49,854 nt of DNA from a virus. Numbering within the stretch: the stretch's first letter is position 1; each line of letters begins with the position of its first letter. The notes under the pieces are model-generated. The model was not told the DNA's origin and ran no database searches. It was given only the letters and a program-made list of their open reading frames with translations. This document shows positions 1-7,225 of this stretch, in pieces. Location of the stretch: positions 1 through 49,854 of the IMG/VR virus record IMGVR_UViG_3300032299_001077; one strand, given 5' to 3'. The position numbers were made by a program, and so were the translations under genes.

Positions 1-12
1 GATACATTTCAT
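1..12 (-). CDS. possible start of a gene running off the left edge
   Basis: An ATG lies one base beyond the stop codon of the lipoprotein gene, on the same strand, and the frame stays open to the window edge (M-K-C-I). The tight spacing fits the overlapping operon style, but four codons cannot identify a product. Confidence 0.25.
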
Positions 13-13
13 G

Positions 14-289
14 CTATTCCAAATCCCGCTCCTGAAGTTTCAGACGTTCAATCTCGTAGCCAAAGTCAGGTTCATAGCAACGAAGAATAGGATTCCAAAT
101 CTTTCCCTTGGGCTTGGTTAGGTTGCGATACGCATCCACAGCATTGACCCAACTTGTCTCCAATGGCTGATTCCATTCGCGAGCGGGTGGGAAGTTCCAA
201 GGGTACGGACGGGGTGGATAGGAAACACAACCACTTGTAATAAGTAGTGAGATTGCTATTCCTGAGACTCTTTGAAGTCGTAAAACCAT
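14..289 (-). CDS. small putative lipoprotein, possible outer spanin
   Basis: A 91-residue protein. The N-terminus has Arg residues, a hydrophobic stretch (residues about 10-18) and a cysteine at about residue 21 in the context TSGC, which resembles a lipobox although the -3 residue is Thr. The mature part begins Pro-rich (SYPPRPYPWNFPP), then turns charged and helical. Small Pro-rich lipoproteins in phages are often outer-membrane spanins of the Rz1 type. That role is inference here, because the lysis genes sit at the other end of the window and no Rz partner is adjacent. The start overlaps the end of the upstream gene by 34 bases, so it is translated from the same minus-strand operon. Confidence 0.65.
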   Translation of the reverse strand: MVLRLQRVSGIAISLLITSGCVSYPPRPYPWNFPPAREWNQPLETSWVNAVDAYRNLTKPKGKIWNPILRCYEPDFGYEIERLKLQERDLE

Positions 290-906
290 AGCTCCTCCTC
301 GCTTTCGCTAACCCATCGGCTTCCTGTGGATTCACAGCTAAACTCTTGGCTAAACACCTTCCAATCGGGTTTCGTTGGAAACTTCTTGGCGATAAATGAT
401 CCCCCATCCATCCATAGGACGCGATTGTTGGGCTGGATGAAGTATTGCCCATCACCCGCAAACACATGACCACACTTGTGGCCAGCCGCCATTTCACCAT
501 AGCCAGAGGTGTACTGCGGCCCCAAACACCAATCTAGCGTGAACATATACTGAGCCTTCTCAAATGTGCGGTCTTTAAGCATAATATTCGCCGCACGATT
601 CTTGCAGTAGTCCAAGATGTTGACCGAGCAGTAGTAGCTCATGGAGTCCCATAGCTGTATCCAGTCCAAGGGATAGAAAGTTCCACCTTTCTCATCGGTA
701 TGTATGTAATGAATCGGCACTCTGGCATGTTGACTTCCGTATTCCGTCATCACGCTGAATAGCCCGCATCTCTGAGGTATGGATGTATGGGCAAACACCT
801 CTACAAGCTGTCTTGGGCGAGAGACCTCTGGTTCCAGATCGTAGAAGAATCCCTCATCCACAAAGGCAAAGAATGTGGGGATGTTGACGTTGAGATAGTT
901 ACTCAT
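256..906 (-). CDS. conserved phage protein of unknown function
   Basis: A 216-residue soluble protein without membrane segments. It opens MSNYLNVNIPTFFAF and contains blocks such as LDWIQLWDSMSYYCSVN, MFTLDWCLG, HKCGHV and IQPNNRVLW. I recall this block order in proteins of many marine and freshwater phages, where no function is assigned. It has several aromatic and Cys/His residues but no catalytic motif I can name. Its ATG overlaps the upstream stop by 8 bases (ATGAGTAA). Its place between a secreted protein and a lipoprotein may mean it is virion- or envelope-related; this is weak inference. Confidence 0.75.
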   Translation of the reverse strand: MSNYLNVNIPTFFAFVDEGFFYDLEPEVSRPRQLVEVFAHTSIPQRCGLFSVMTEYGSQHARVPIHYIHTDEKGGTFYPLDWIQLWDSMSYYCSVNILDYCKNRAANIMLKDRTFEKAQYMFTLDWCLGPQYTSGYGEMAAGHKCGHVFAGDGQYFIQPNNRVLWMDGGSFIAKKFPTKPDWKVFSQEFSCESTGSRWVSESEEELWFYDFKESQE

Positions 907-1219
907 TGGAAATTTTACGAAGAAGTTGGGTTTGTTCGCGCAACTCGCGGGTTTGACGAGCCATCTCAGCCTCCATCCTCATGGTGGCAATAGACGCCTC
1001 CAGTTCCGCGTTCATTTGTCGATAACGCGATATACGTTCACGATGAGCTTGATTTGAATCCGTAGTTGAATCTATGGCTCCTTGAATAATCAAAAAATCC
1101 CCATTGTTCAAGTTGTATCCAGTTGCGCTGAATTGTTGGCCATAGCTTACGCTGGCCCCGATTACTAGCATTGTTAGGTATTTCATAAAGAGATTGGAAG
1201 CGGGGTGGCGTAACTTCAT
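899..1219 (-). CDS. putative exported coiled-coil protein
   Basis: I place the start at the ATG overlapping the upstream TGA (ATGA), giving 106 residues. A second ATG 33 bases downstream (at 1186) would start exactly at a signal-peptide-like segment, MKYLTMLVIGASVSYG, so either start is possible. The second half (INATMRMEAEMARQTRELREQ-type sequence) is strongly heptad-like and charged, a probable coiled coil. An exported coiled coil next to a lipoprotein would fit a spanin-like or tail-associated role, but nothing proves it. A longer upstream extension in this frame overlaps the preceding gene and is disfavoured. Confidence 0.55.
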   Translation of the reverse strand: MKLRHPASNLFMKYLTMLVIGASVSYGQQFSATGYNLNNGDFLIIQGAIDSTTDSNQAHRERISRYRQMNAELEASIATMRMEAEMARQTRELREQTQLLRKISNE

Positions 1220-1587
1220 TGACCCCCCGATCTTTGAAGCTCTTGCATTTTCATGCCGAGTCTCCCCGCCTCCAAAATTTGCGGAATGCAGACGCTGGGC
1301 CACGGCTGCATTCCTCGCATGAGCATCGGCATGACACCTTGTCCCATCCTGCTCCTGCTAAAAATAAAGTGCTGGGAACGAAGACGCGCCTTCTTTTCGA
1401 TGGCGGGTTTTCGGAGTAATACGGCCCGTAACGTGACCCCCGATCCGCCAGACAGGTAATCCCCGTCTGGAATGTTAGTCCACCGCCCAGCGTAACCAAT
1501 GGCAAGATTCAGGTCGCTATTTGCCTTTGGTAAACCTCTCAGTTTATCCGCAGTTGCAAACCCCTCAGTGATCCCGCCATTAGTCAT
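1216..1587 (-). CDS. hypothetical protein, first gene of the left minus-strand operon
   Basis: A 123-residue protein starting at the ATG nearest the divergent intergenic region, ending in an ATGA overlap with the next gene. It is not recognised. The N-terminal half (residues 1-55) is Gly-rich and looks globular. The C-terminal half is Met/Arg/Gln-rich (FIFSRSRMGQGVMPMLMRG) and probably helical or disordered. A 66- to 84-codon competing frame exists on both strands, so coding confidence is moderate. Confidence 0.5.
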   Translation of the reverse strand: MTNGGITEGFATADKLRGLPKANSDLNLAIGYAGRWTNIPDGDYLSGGSGVTLRAVLLRKPAIEKKARLRSQHFIFSRSRMGQGVMPMLMRGMQPWPSVCIPQILEAGRLGMKMQELQRSGGQ

Positions 1588-1841
1588 AGATCAATAGACA
1601 CTAGGTTTCGGGGTTTGTTCAATGTTTTTTGAGCGTTTTTCAACTTGCCCTGTCTGACCATTTGTGAGAAGTTACGCAAGTCTGATGTGAGAACCCAGAC
1701 GATTCAATATGGAACAAGCTTTAGCAAAAAATATTAATCTGCCGTTCAGATGGCGGGGTGAGGGAGTAACTTGCTTGTTTCATTGTCGGGTTCTCAATCA
1801 TCCCACGCCCCGTCATTTGAGCGGCAATTTTATTTATTGCT
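1588..1841. promoter_or_regulatory. divergent intergenic region with likely promoters
   Basis: These 254 bases separate the left minus operon from the large plus-strand early operon and contain no gene. On the minus strand, TTGAAC and a weak TCTATT box lie 18 bases apart just upstream of the first gene. One copy of the genome-wide AANCCCGAAAC motif (as GTTTCGGGGTTT near 1604) sits in that spacer. TTTGAGCG occurs twice (about 1625 and 1814). No strong sigma-70 pair is visible for the plus strand. Confidence 0.4.
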
Positions 1842-2336
1842 ATGAAGAATCAAACGATCTATAGGGTCATCAACGAGGTGGGTTTTTTCCAAACCCCGAA
1901 CGAGCTTCCGCGAGATCCGCGCTTATCCTTTGGCGCTAAAGGAGTTATGTCGCTCATTTTGAGCAATTGCAAGGAGTGGGAGGTTACCCGCAACTATTTG
2001 ATGCGCCACACCACCGAATCTCCTAATAGGGTAAAGAGATACATGAAGGAGCTAGAGGCTCTGGGTTACGCCCACCACAAAGTGGAGAGCAGCGGGCGGG
2101 GAGGCTTCCGAACAATCTGGAGCTTTTACACTGTTCCGCTACCCCCAGATAAGAGAAGCAATAAGACCAACTGGCGCGGAGTTATCGATCTCAAGGTTTT
2201 GGAAGATCGAAAGTCCGATGATCGTAAACCTTCAGATCTCCAGAAGACAATCTTACAGAATACAATCAATAAGAATACTATTGATAGTAGTGATGATGAG
2301 ATGTTGGGTAAGTTATTTGGAGGTATATTACGGTGA
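1842..2336 (+). CDS. winged-helix replication-type protein
   Basis: A 164-residue protein. Residues about 15-75 match the pattern of phage and plasmid helix-turn-helix replication proteins: NELPRDPRLSFGAKGVMSLIL, then a Trp-containing turn (EWEVTRNYL), then a recognition-helix region rich in Arg (PNRVKRYMKELEALGY) and a wing (GRGGFRTIWSF). The Asn/Lys/Asp-rich C-terminus is probably disordered. Family knowledge: such wHTH proteins bind origins or act as early regulators. As the first gene of the plus operon it fits an initiator or early DNA-binding protein. No ATPase domain is present. Confidence 0.7.
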   Translation: MKNQTIYRVINEVGFFQTPNELPRDPRLSFGAKGVMSLILSNCKEWEVTRNYLMRHTTESPNRVKRYMKELEALGYAHHKVESSGRGGFRTIWSFYTVPLPPDKRSNKTNWRGVIDLKVLEDRKSDDRKPSDLQKTILQNTINKNTIDSSDDEMLGKLFGGILR

Positions 2337-2415
2337 AATCCCGAAATGATTCATTTAACCAACCCTGTCTTTTTTCTGACGGGCAAAGCCCGAACCAGCC
2401 AGTTCCGCGCCGATA

Positions 2416-2952
2416 ATGGGATATCAATCTAGCTACCAAGACTATCTCCAGACTCCTTATTGGAAAGAAGTGAGTCGGGCGGTTAAAAAACGCTTCGGTT
2501 GGAGATGTGGAGTTTGCAATAGCCCTTTAGACCTCTGCGCCCACCACCGAACCTACGAGCATCGCGGCAAGGAACTAGACCACCTAGACGATCTGATCTG
2601 CCTGTGCAAAAAATGCCACCAAATTTTCCACGCTGTTGAGCGAGAGGAATCACAGAAGGTTAGGCGCAAGCTGGCCCGACCCAAGCCCGAACCCATAGAG
2701 GTGGAGCCAGTGGCCCCGTCTTACAAGGACAAGACAACAGGAACCAGAGTTTTGAATCCAGATCTCATCAAAAGCCTCAAGGTATATGGCGGGATGACCG
2801 CTGCCACACTTAAAGCTTTGGGACTTAGCTGGAATTTCACCAAGCAACCCAATTGGTTGTTTAAGCTTCGGGGCCGCGTCATTACCGAAGAAGCTTATCA
2901 GCAGGCATTGGCTGGAAAGAAAATCCGAGTCAGCAAGAAAAAGCGGCGTTGA
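2416..2952 (+). CDS. HNH nuclease family protein
   Basis: A 178-residue protein. Two CxxC pairs (CGVC at about 31-34, CKKC at about 64-67) flank the HNH core CAHHRTYEHRGKELDHLDDLI and end in CHQIFH, a zinc-stabilised HNH fold with a His-His metal-binding start. Residues about 80-105 are a Pro/basic linker. The C-terminal part (GMTAATLKALGLSWN to IRVSKKKRR) looks like a small DNA-binding helical domain with a basic tail. It could be a homing-type or packaging-associated endonuclease; position in the early operon favours a free-standing nuclease. Confidence 0.8.
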   Translation: MGYQSSYQDYLQTPYWKEVSRAVKKRFGWRCGVCNSPLDLCAHHRTYEHRGKELDHLDDLICLCKKCHQIFHAVEREESQKVRRKLARPKPEPIEVEPVAPSYKDKTTGTRVLNPDLIKSLKVYGGMTAATLKALGLSWNFTKQPNWLFKLRGRVITEEAYQQALAGKKIRVSKKKRR

Positions 2953-2995
2953 CGCACATTGAACGTCCGCTAACTTTAACAGTCTAACCAACTTT

Positions 2996-3469
2996 ATGGA
3001 AACACTATCTATCCCAATCAACGAGCTACTTGAAAAAGCTCCGTCTCACACAATCAACGAACTGGCCGAACGCTATTCCACCGACTATGGAACAGTCTAC
3101 CGTATCCTTGCGAGATATAAGGTGGGGGCGGCGAAAGCTTACGAACCCTTGACCAAAGAAGTAATGGAGGCAGTGTTTGATGAGCCCACCACGGTTGCCG
3201 AGGCCGCAGAGCAACTTCATCGTAGTGTTCCAACAGTTGTCACAGCTATTAAGAAGTTCGGGCTTTTTGGGGGCAATCGCAAGCCCACAGTTAAATCCAC
3301 GTTCAGTGGGACGCGGTCCTTCAAGGTGCTGGGGTATATCCTCAACCATCCCGAAGAAAACCTAGCCTCCATCGGACGCCACTTCAACTGCACCCGCGAA
3401 TATGTGAGGCAGATTAGGGAAGCTGGCATTGCGGAGGGAATCATCAAGGGGGAAATGACCAATGAGTGA
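2996..3469 (+). CDS. helix-turn-helix DNA-binding protein with repeated HTH units
   Basis: A 157-residue protein. At least three segments look like HTH units: HTINELAERYSTDYGTVYRIL (about 18-38), TTVAEAAEQLHRSVPTVVTAI (about 65-85) and NLASIGRHFNCTREYVRQIR (about 123-142). The last is sigma-70 region 4-like or antirepressor-like in its T-x-E-x-V-R-Q-I pattern. It is probably a transcription regulator. The next gene overlaps its stop by 8 bases. Confidence 0.7.
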   Translation: METLSIPINELLEKAPSHTINELAERYSTDYGTVYRILARYKVGAAKAYEPLTKEVMEAVFDEPTTVAEAAEQLHRSVPTVVTAIKKFGLFGGNRKPTVKSTFSGTRSFKVLGYILNHPEENLASIGRHFNCTREYVRQIREAGIAEGIIKGEMTNE

Positions 3470-3776
3470 TATGACTGTAGGTTGCGTACGAACGAATGTA
3501 ATGCCCAAGCAATCTGGGATATACGAGGCCTTGCTGGAGAAAGCAGAACGCGAGCGCGACGAGGCGCGAAAAGAAAGCGAGGAGCAAGCCAGATTGCTAG
3601 GCAAGGGAGGAGAGCGCGAAGCCCGACTCATAACAGAGCGTGACCACTACAAGCAAGCCATTGAGGAGATCTCAACTACTATTGACGATTGGCTCAACTC
3701 CCTCGTCCAAGAACCTAGCCTAGACTTCATCCACGCCATCAAGGCTTGGGCGGATAAAAAACTGAAAGAGCTATGA
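3462..3776 (+). CDS. coiled-coil protein, unknown function
   Basis: A 104-residue protein dominated by an alternating charged helix (EKAERERDEARKESEEQ, residues about 26-60), followed by a shorter helical C-terminus with Trp residues. It starts inside the end of the HTH gene (ATGAGTGA overlap) and ends in an ATGA overlap with the DnaB-N gene, so it is embedded in the replication cluster. It may be a partner of one of these proteins; no family recognised. Confidence 0.65.
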   Translation: MSDMTVGCVRTNVMPKQSGIYEALLEKAERERDEARKESEEQARLLGKGGEREARLITERDHYKQAIEEISTTIDDWLNSLVQEPSLDFIHAIKAWADKKLKEL

Positions 3777-4228
3777 CCAATCCACGCCGAAATAAAGAAA
3801 CTCCGCCACCAAAACCAGAGATGCGGATTCCTCAAAATCCCGCAGCAGAACAGGCCGCGCTGGCTTGTCTTATGGATCAAGCCGACCTGTCAGTCCCACT
3901 TACAAGTTCCCACTTCTTCACTCCAGCCAACAAGATTGTCTTTGAAGTGATCAAGGATCTCCATGAGAAGAACCAGCCCGTAAGCATAATGACTGTTAGG
4001 GTTATGCTGGAGGCCAAGGGCATGTTGGAGCAAGCAGGAGGAGACCCCTCCCGCTACTTCGACTTCGGAGGAGGAGGCAACGCCGTCCTTGACTACTACT
4101 ACCACCATCTGGAAGATACCCGCCGCAACCGCGATGCCCTCCTATTTATCAACTCTCATATGGAAGACCTGTCCAAATGCCGAATCAACGCCAAGGACTT
4201 CGTTGCCCAATTGCGGGAGATTGTATGA
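3773..4228 (+). CDS. orphan DnaB N-terminal domain protein
   Basis: A 151-residue protein. Residues about 20-75 match the replicative helicase N-terminal domain: RIPQNPAAEQAALACLMDQ, then HFFTPANKIVFEVIKDLHEKNQPVSIMTV and a Gly-containing turn near residue 90. In DnaB this domain mediates hexamer assembly and contacts primase or loader. The RecA-like ATPase domain with Walker A is absent, and the following genes do not supply it. It may be a free adaptor that joins or controls the host DnaB or a helicase encoded elsewhere in the phage. That is inference; degradation is less likely because the frame is intact and translationally coupled on both sides. Confidence 0.75.
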   Translation: MTNPRRNKETPPPKPEMRIPQNPAAEQAALACLMDQADLSVPLTSSHFFTPANKIVFEVIKDLHEKNQPVSIMTVRVMLEAKGMLEQAGGDPSRYFDFGGGGNAVLDYYYHHLEDTRRNRDALLFINSHMEDLSKCRINAKDFVAQLREIV

Positions 4229-4410
4229 GTGATGAAAAAACCAGACCAATATTTGTGGTTTGCCCACTTTGTGAAGGCGTTGGTTTTTATTTTTATGAAG
4301 GAATAATATCTATTTGTTTTGAAGACCCCGCTGGCCCCATGCGAATAGAATGTGAAAAGTGTAACGGGACAGGAGAAATAATTCAACCTCCCCCAAATCC
4401 CGAAACATGA
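4225..4410 (+). CDS. small DnaJ-type zinc-finger protein
   Basis: A 61-residue protein starting at the ATG that overlaps the previous stop (ATGA). It has two CxxCxGxG units, CPLCEGVG and CEKCNGTG, the signature of the DnaJ central cysteine-rich domain, here as a single zinc-binding pair. There is no J domain. Such mini zinc fingers in phages are of unknown role. The C-terminus encodes PPPNPET from a copy of the recurrent AANCCCGAAAC motif. Confidence 0.7.
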   Translation: MSDEKTRPIFVVCPLCEGVGFYFYEGIISICFEDPAGPMRIECEKCNGTGEIIQPPPNPET

Positions 4411-4414
4411 TCTT

Positions 4415-4795
4415 ATGGGAGTTGCTTTACCAAAGGGCTATGTGGAGGTAAGAAAAGGAGTCTATGAAAGAATCGACGTTGTCCAAAGAGCCTTTCTTGA
4501 TCGTAAGGGTTCCAGCCGTAACCCCAAGCCTAAACGCCCTGTTCGCAATGAACCACTGGCAAAGGGCGACTGCAAAAAAGAAAATACAGGCCGCGTTCAC
4601 ATCCGCCTTACGGCAAGAAGAAAACGACTTATTGACCCCGACAATCTCATTTTCAAATACCACATTGACTGCCTCCGTTATGCTGGAGCGATTCCAGATG
4701 ACCGTGAAGGCGATGTCACAATCGAAACGCGGCAGGAAAAAACTCGCGGGCAAGAGGAGACGCTGATAGAGTTGTTCCACCATGAATCAGCGTGA
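4415..4795 (+). CDS. RusA-like Holliday-junction resolvase family protein
   Basis: A 126-residue protein. The C-terminal half carries the RusA-type core: GRVHIRLTARRKRLIDPDN (about 67-85), with the D-x-D-N metal-binding motif, a Lys in FKYHID, then LRYAGAIPDDREGD with the second DD pair. The N-terminal 60 residues are basic and low complexity. A second frame (4464-4766) overlaps this region and reads like a RusA N-terminus (VRVPAVTPSLNALFAMNHWQ). The true product could therefore be this ORF alone or a frameshift fusion (see the slippery-site entry). RusA resolves recombination intermediates before packaging. The stop overlaps the next small gene. Confidence 0.65.
   Translation: MGVALPKGYVEVRKGVYERIDVVQRAFLDRKGSSRNPKPKRPVRNEPLAKGDCKKENTGRVHIRLTARRKRLIDPDNLIFKYHIDCLRYAGAIPDDREGDVTIETRQEKTRGQEETLIELFHHESA
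4574..4580 (+). other. candidate -1 frameshift site A_AAA_AAG in the RusA region
   Basis: In the frame beginning at ATG 4464 (AGGAG lies 3 bases upstream), codons read GCA AAA AAG AAA, forming an in-frame A_AAA_AAG heptamer, the dnaX-type slippery sequence. A -1 slip here leads directly into the frame that encodes the RusA catalytic core. The joined protein would have a RusA-like N-terminus and C-terminus but lack roughly 20 residues expected between them. Whether the slip happens cannot be told from sequence. Confidence 0.4.
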
Positions 4796-4946
4796 CCTCG
4801 ATAAAGAGCTAACTATCCGCTACGATGACACAGGAGCCCTGATGCCGTTTCCAGAGCAAGAAGAGGGGTTTGAGGATAACCCAATTAGACAATTGTTTGA
4901 ACAAGTGGAAGATTTAGATGTCGAACCTACTGATGAAGACTCCTGA
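4782..4946 (+). CDS. small acidic protein
   Basis: A 54-residue protein rich in Asp/Glu (for example QEEGFEDN, VEDLDVEPTDEDS). It starts inside the end of the resolvase gene and overlaps the start of the next gene by 29 bases. No family recognised. The tight overlaps on both sides are the main support for coding. Confidence 0.5.
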   Translation: MNQRDLDKELTIRYDDTGALMPFPEQEEGFEDNPIRQLFEQVEDLDVEPTDEDS

Positions 4947-5514
4947 TCAAAGTGTGGTTGATTTCTTGGGTCGGGCGATACTAAAGTATCGTAAGCACAA
5001 ATTTACCTTTGTGCCGCAAAAATATCTTATTACAGGCAAAGCCACTTCTGTGGGGTGGGCTGATGATAAAGAAGTTCGCATCGCCACCAATCGCCCTCTC
5101 TCAACGTGGATTGATGTGTTTGTCCATGAGACCTGCCATCTGGATCAGCAGATACAGAAGCCAAAATGGCACGGGATACGCGAAGATGCTCTGGGAAAGG
5201 TGGACGAATGGCTTGCTGGCAAGAACGTCCACAATATCAAAAAGTATATACTTCTTGTGACAGAACTTGAGTGGGATTGCGAACGCCGATCCATGGCGAA
5301 GATCAAGCGCAGCAAGCTGCCAACAGACCTTGTTGAGTATGCCCAGATGGCCAATGCCTATATCTTGGGATACCACTGGACACTAGCTAATCGCAAGTGG
5401 TGCAAGAAAAGTTACGAAACAACGCGGGTTTGGAGTCGAATGCCCAAAAAACTGATTTCCCACGAAACGGCATTAAATCCTCCTAGCCAACTCACCAATC
5501 TCTACTATGATTGA
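4918..5514 (+). CDS. HExxH metalloprotease-like protein
   Basis: A 198-residue protein. Residues 66-76 read DVFVHETCHLDQQ, a HExxH zinc-binding motif (H70, E71, H74) preceded by hydrophobic residues as in zincins. A helix about 40 residues later, LLVTELEWDCERRS, offers Glu residues (116, 118, 122) as third ligand. No signal peptide, so cytoplasmic. A small peptidase in an early operon could act on a host factor or, like some phage zincins, could have lost catalysis and bind DNA or proteins. Its start overlaps the acidic gene; its stop overlaps the next gene (ATGA). Confidence 0.6.
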   Translation: MSNLLMKTPDQSVVDFLGRAILKYRKHKFTFVPQKYLITGKATSVGWADDKEVRIATNRPLSTWIDVFVHETCHLDQQIQKPKWHGIREDALGKVDEWLAGKNVHNIKKYILLVTELEWDCERRSMAKIKRSKLPTDLVEYAQMANAYILGYHWTLANRKWCKKSYETTRVWSRMPKKLISHETALNPPSQLTNLYYD

Positions 5515-5788
5515 TTTGATGAACGGTATCAATGGGAGCAACGGCAAGAAAGACTATATCCCTTGTCCATCCTGCTCTGAACTGGCTTCAATCAAGGAAA
5601 TTATTGAAGGCTACTCTACCTTTGACAACGAATCTCCCGCCGTTACTATCGACCTTCTTGTCTCCGAAGTGAAGATGTGGCGCACCAAAGATTCTTACGA
5701 ACGAAAGTTAAAATCCACCCTTATTGCCTCAACAGTTAAAAAAATGCAGGCAGAAGGACTTCAAATTGATGGAAACCCCAATAATTAG
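5507..5788 (+). CDS. hypothetical protein with one CxxC
   Basis: A 93-residue protein. A CPSC motif lies near residue 20, but no second pair, so any zinc site would need a dimer or partner. The rest is helical and charged. It overlaps its neighbours by 8 and 20 bases, which supports coding. Not recognised. Confidence 0.55.
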   Translation: MIDLMNGINGSNGKKDYIPCPSCSELASIKEIIEGYSTFDNESPAVTIDLLVSEVKMWRTKDSYERKLKSTLIASTVKKMQAEGLQIDGNPNN

Positions 5789-6218
5789 CGGCAAGTGGCA
5801 GGCGAGGTTTATCAACCTAGCCAAAGAGATTGCAAGCTGGAGCAAGGACAGCGGCACCCAAGTGGGCTCCGTGATCGTCCGTCCAGACCGCACTATCTGT
5901 AGTGTGGGGTTCAATGGATTCCCACGCGGGGTAGAGGATAACCAAGATGCCATCGCAAATCGCGATACCAAGCTGCTTCGTACAATCCACGCCGAACTTA
6001 ATGCCATCCTTTCAGCCAAGGAGCCCCTGACTGGCTATTCCCTCTTTGTTTGGCCTTTCCAGCCTTGTTCTGCCTGTGCTGCTGCCATCATCCAGTCTGG
6101 TATCAAAGATGTGTATTGCCCATTCAACGAACACCTAACCCATGAACGCTGGAGCGAATCCTTCAAAGCCGCGTTGCAAATGTTTGATGAGGCGGAAGTT
6201 AGAGTAATTTATTCTTGA
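5769..6218 (+). CDS. dCMP deaminase family protein
   Basis: A 149-residue protein, taken from the ATG giving METPIISGKW, the expected N-terminus; a longer ORF upstream is ignored. Zinc cytidine deaminase signatures are complete: H74-A-E76 and P-C100-SAC103. GSVIVRPDRTICSVGFNGFPRG is typical of deoxycytidylate deaminases. It converts dCMP to dUMP and so feeds thymidylate synthesis. No thymidylate synthase is present in the window. Standard length for the family. Confidence 0.85.
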   Translation: METPIISGKWQARFINLAKEIASWSKDSGTQVGSVIVRPDRTICSVGFNGFPRGVEDNQDAIANRDTKLLRTIHAELNAILSAKEPLTGYSLFVWPFQPCSACAAAIIQSGIKDVYCPFNEHLTHERWSESFKAALQMFDEAEVRVIYS

Positions 6219-6220
6219 CA

Positions 6221-6469
6221 ATGAACATCCCAGCGCATTATGTGTCTAAAGCTAATATGAGCAATGCATTCACGAGAGTGTTTGAGTGGGTTAGCGGCTG
6301 GAGGGAATCCTCAGAGTTTGAGCATGACCACGAAGGCTACATAACCACAGAACGAGTCGGTGATGGATTGGCAATGTTTTTATGGCGAGTTGACAAAGAC
6401 CCCGTCCACCTCGACCATATGTACCTTGACGGGCAAACGTTGGTCAGATTTAGTGGAAACATCCACTAG
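6221..6469 (+). CDS. hypothetical protein
   Basis: An 82-residue protein from ATG 6221; an in-frame TTG six bases earlier is a weaker start. It is rich in aromatic and charged residues (FEWVSGWRESSEFEHDHEGY) and ends LVRFSGNIH, probably one compact globular domain. Not recognised. It directly follows the deaminase, so probably co-transcribed. Confidence 0.5.
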   Translation: MNIPAHYVSKANMSNAFTRVFEWVSGWRESSEFEHDHEGYITTERVGDGLAMFLWRVDKDPVHLDHMYLDGQTLVRFSGNIH

Positions 6470-6497
6470 TTTAGACTGGATACAACAAATCAACCTT

Positions 6498-6713
6498 ATG
6501 AGCGAACAACAACAATCAAACGAAACAAGCAGGCTGCAACTCGCGGCACAAATAACCCAAGGTCTCTTGGCTTCACAAAATCCCGAAAAAGGATGGAATC
6601 TAGATACGCTGGCCATCTTATCACTAAAGATTGCCGACAATCTGATCCACTTTAGTTCCATGGAAAAACTGCCCGAACTTATTTCGGCTGCCCCCCAAAA
6701 AGAAAATGAGTGA
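6498..6713 (+). CDS. small helical protein
   Basis: A 71-residue protein starting at MSEQQQSNETS; the 46 upstream codons in the same frame overlap the previous gene and are not used. It contains AAQITQGLLAS and an amphipathic helix ILSLKIADNLIHF. One copy of the CCCGAA motif encodes the NPEK turn. It overlaps the next gene by 8 bases. Not recognised. Confidence 0.5.
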   Translation: MSEQQQSNETSRLQLAAQITQGLLASQNPEKGWNLDTLAILSLKIADNLIHFSSMEKLPELISAAPQKENE

Positions 6714-6939
6714 AGAACAAATCAACGAAGCATTGTTTAACAATGAAGACAAAAGGCGGGTTGAAAACGCATTTTTTGCCAAATCCGTAAAGCCACTACC
6801 ACTGGGAGTTCTTATTAGGGCTGTAAACCTAGAAAAGGAAGAAGTTGATGTGGCAATCACCAACGAAGATATTGCCGACATCTACAACGCTATCAATGGA
6901 GAATCTCCCTATGGCAACGAAGATGAAACCAATGAATAA
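6706..6939 (+). CDS. small acidic protein
   Basis: A 77-residue protein with a net acidic composition, a PLPLGVLIRAVNLEKEEVDV segment and an acidic C-terminus. Both ends overlap neighbouring genes by 8 bases, giving it a clear place in the operon. No family recognised. Confidence 0.5.
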   Translation: MSEEQINEALFNNEDKRRVENAFFAKSVKPLPLGVLIRAVNLEKEEVDVAITNEDIADIYNAINGESPYGNEDETNE

Positions 6940-7225
6940 GGATGCCTATCGAGTCTACGAGGCACAGGTGGGAGCGTTGGGCAGGGTTACCTTTTTCAAA
7001 GATCCCGAATCCAAGACCTACTACTTCATGTTCTTTAATGGCGTAGATTACACGCCGTTAAGCATTAGCGAAACGGCAGCTTACTATGTGTGGGCGTTCA
7101 TCGGTTCCGAGCATCCCCATATCACCCCAACCATTTCGACTTTTACTCCTGCCAAGAAGGCTGGTAGGGGTAAACCTAAAAAGCAGCCTTCAAAACCAAT
7201 AAAAAAGAAAGCGAAAAGCAAATGA
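6932..7225 (+). CDS. small protein with basic tail
   Basis: A 97-residue protein from the ATG that overlaps the previous stop by 8 bases (ATGAATAA). The first 60 residues look like a beta-rich domain (VTFFKDPESKTYYFMFFNGV). The last 35 are Lys/Pro-rich (KPKKQPSKPIKKKAKSK), a nucleic-acid-binding type of tail. It could be a small DNA- or RNA-binding protein; this is inference from composition. Confidence 0.55.
   Translation: MNKDAYRVYEAQVGALGRVTFFKDPESKTYYFMFFNGVDYTPLSISETAAYYVWAFIGSEHPHITPTISTFTPAKKAGRGKPKKQPSKPIKKKAKSK

Noticed and set aside
2337-2415. Terminator between the wHTH and HNH genes (CGGGC-aaa-GCCCG)
   Set aside because: The stem is only 5 bp and the T-run is upstream of it, so it does not have terminator order for either strand.
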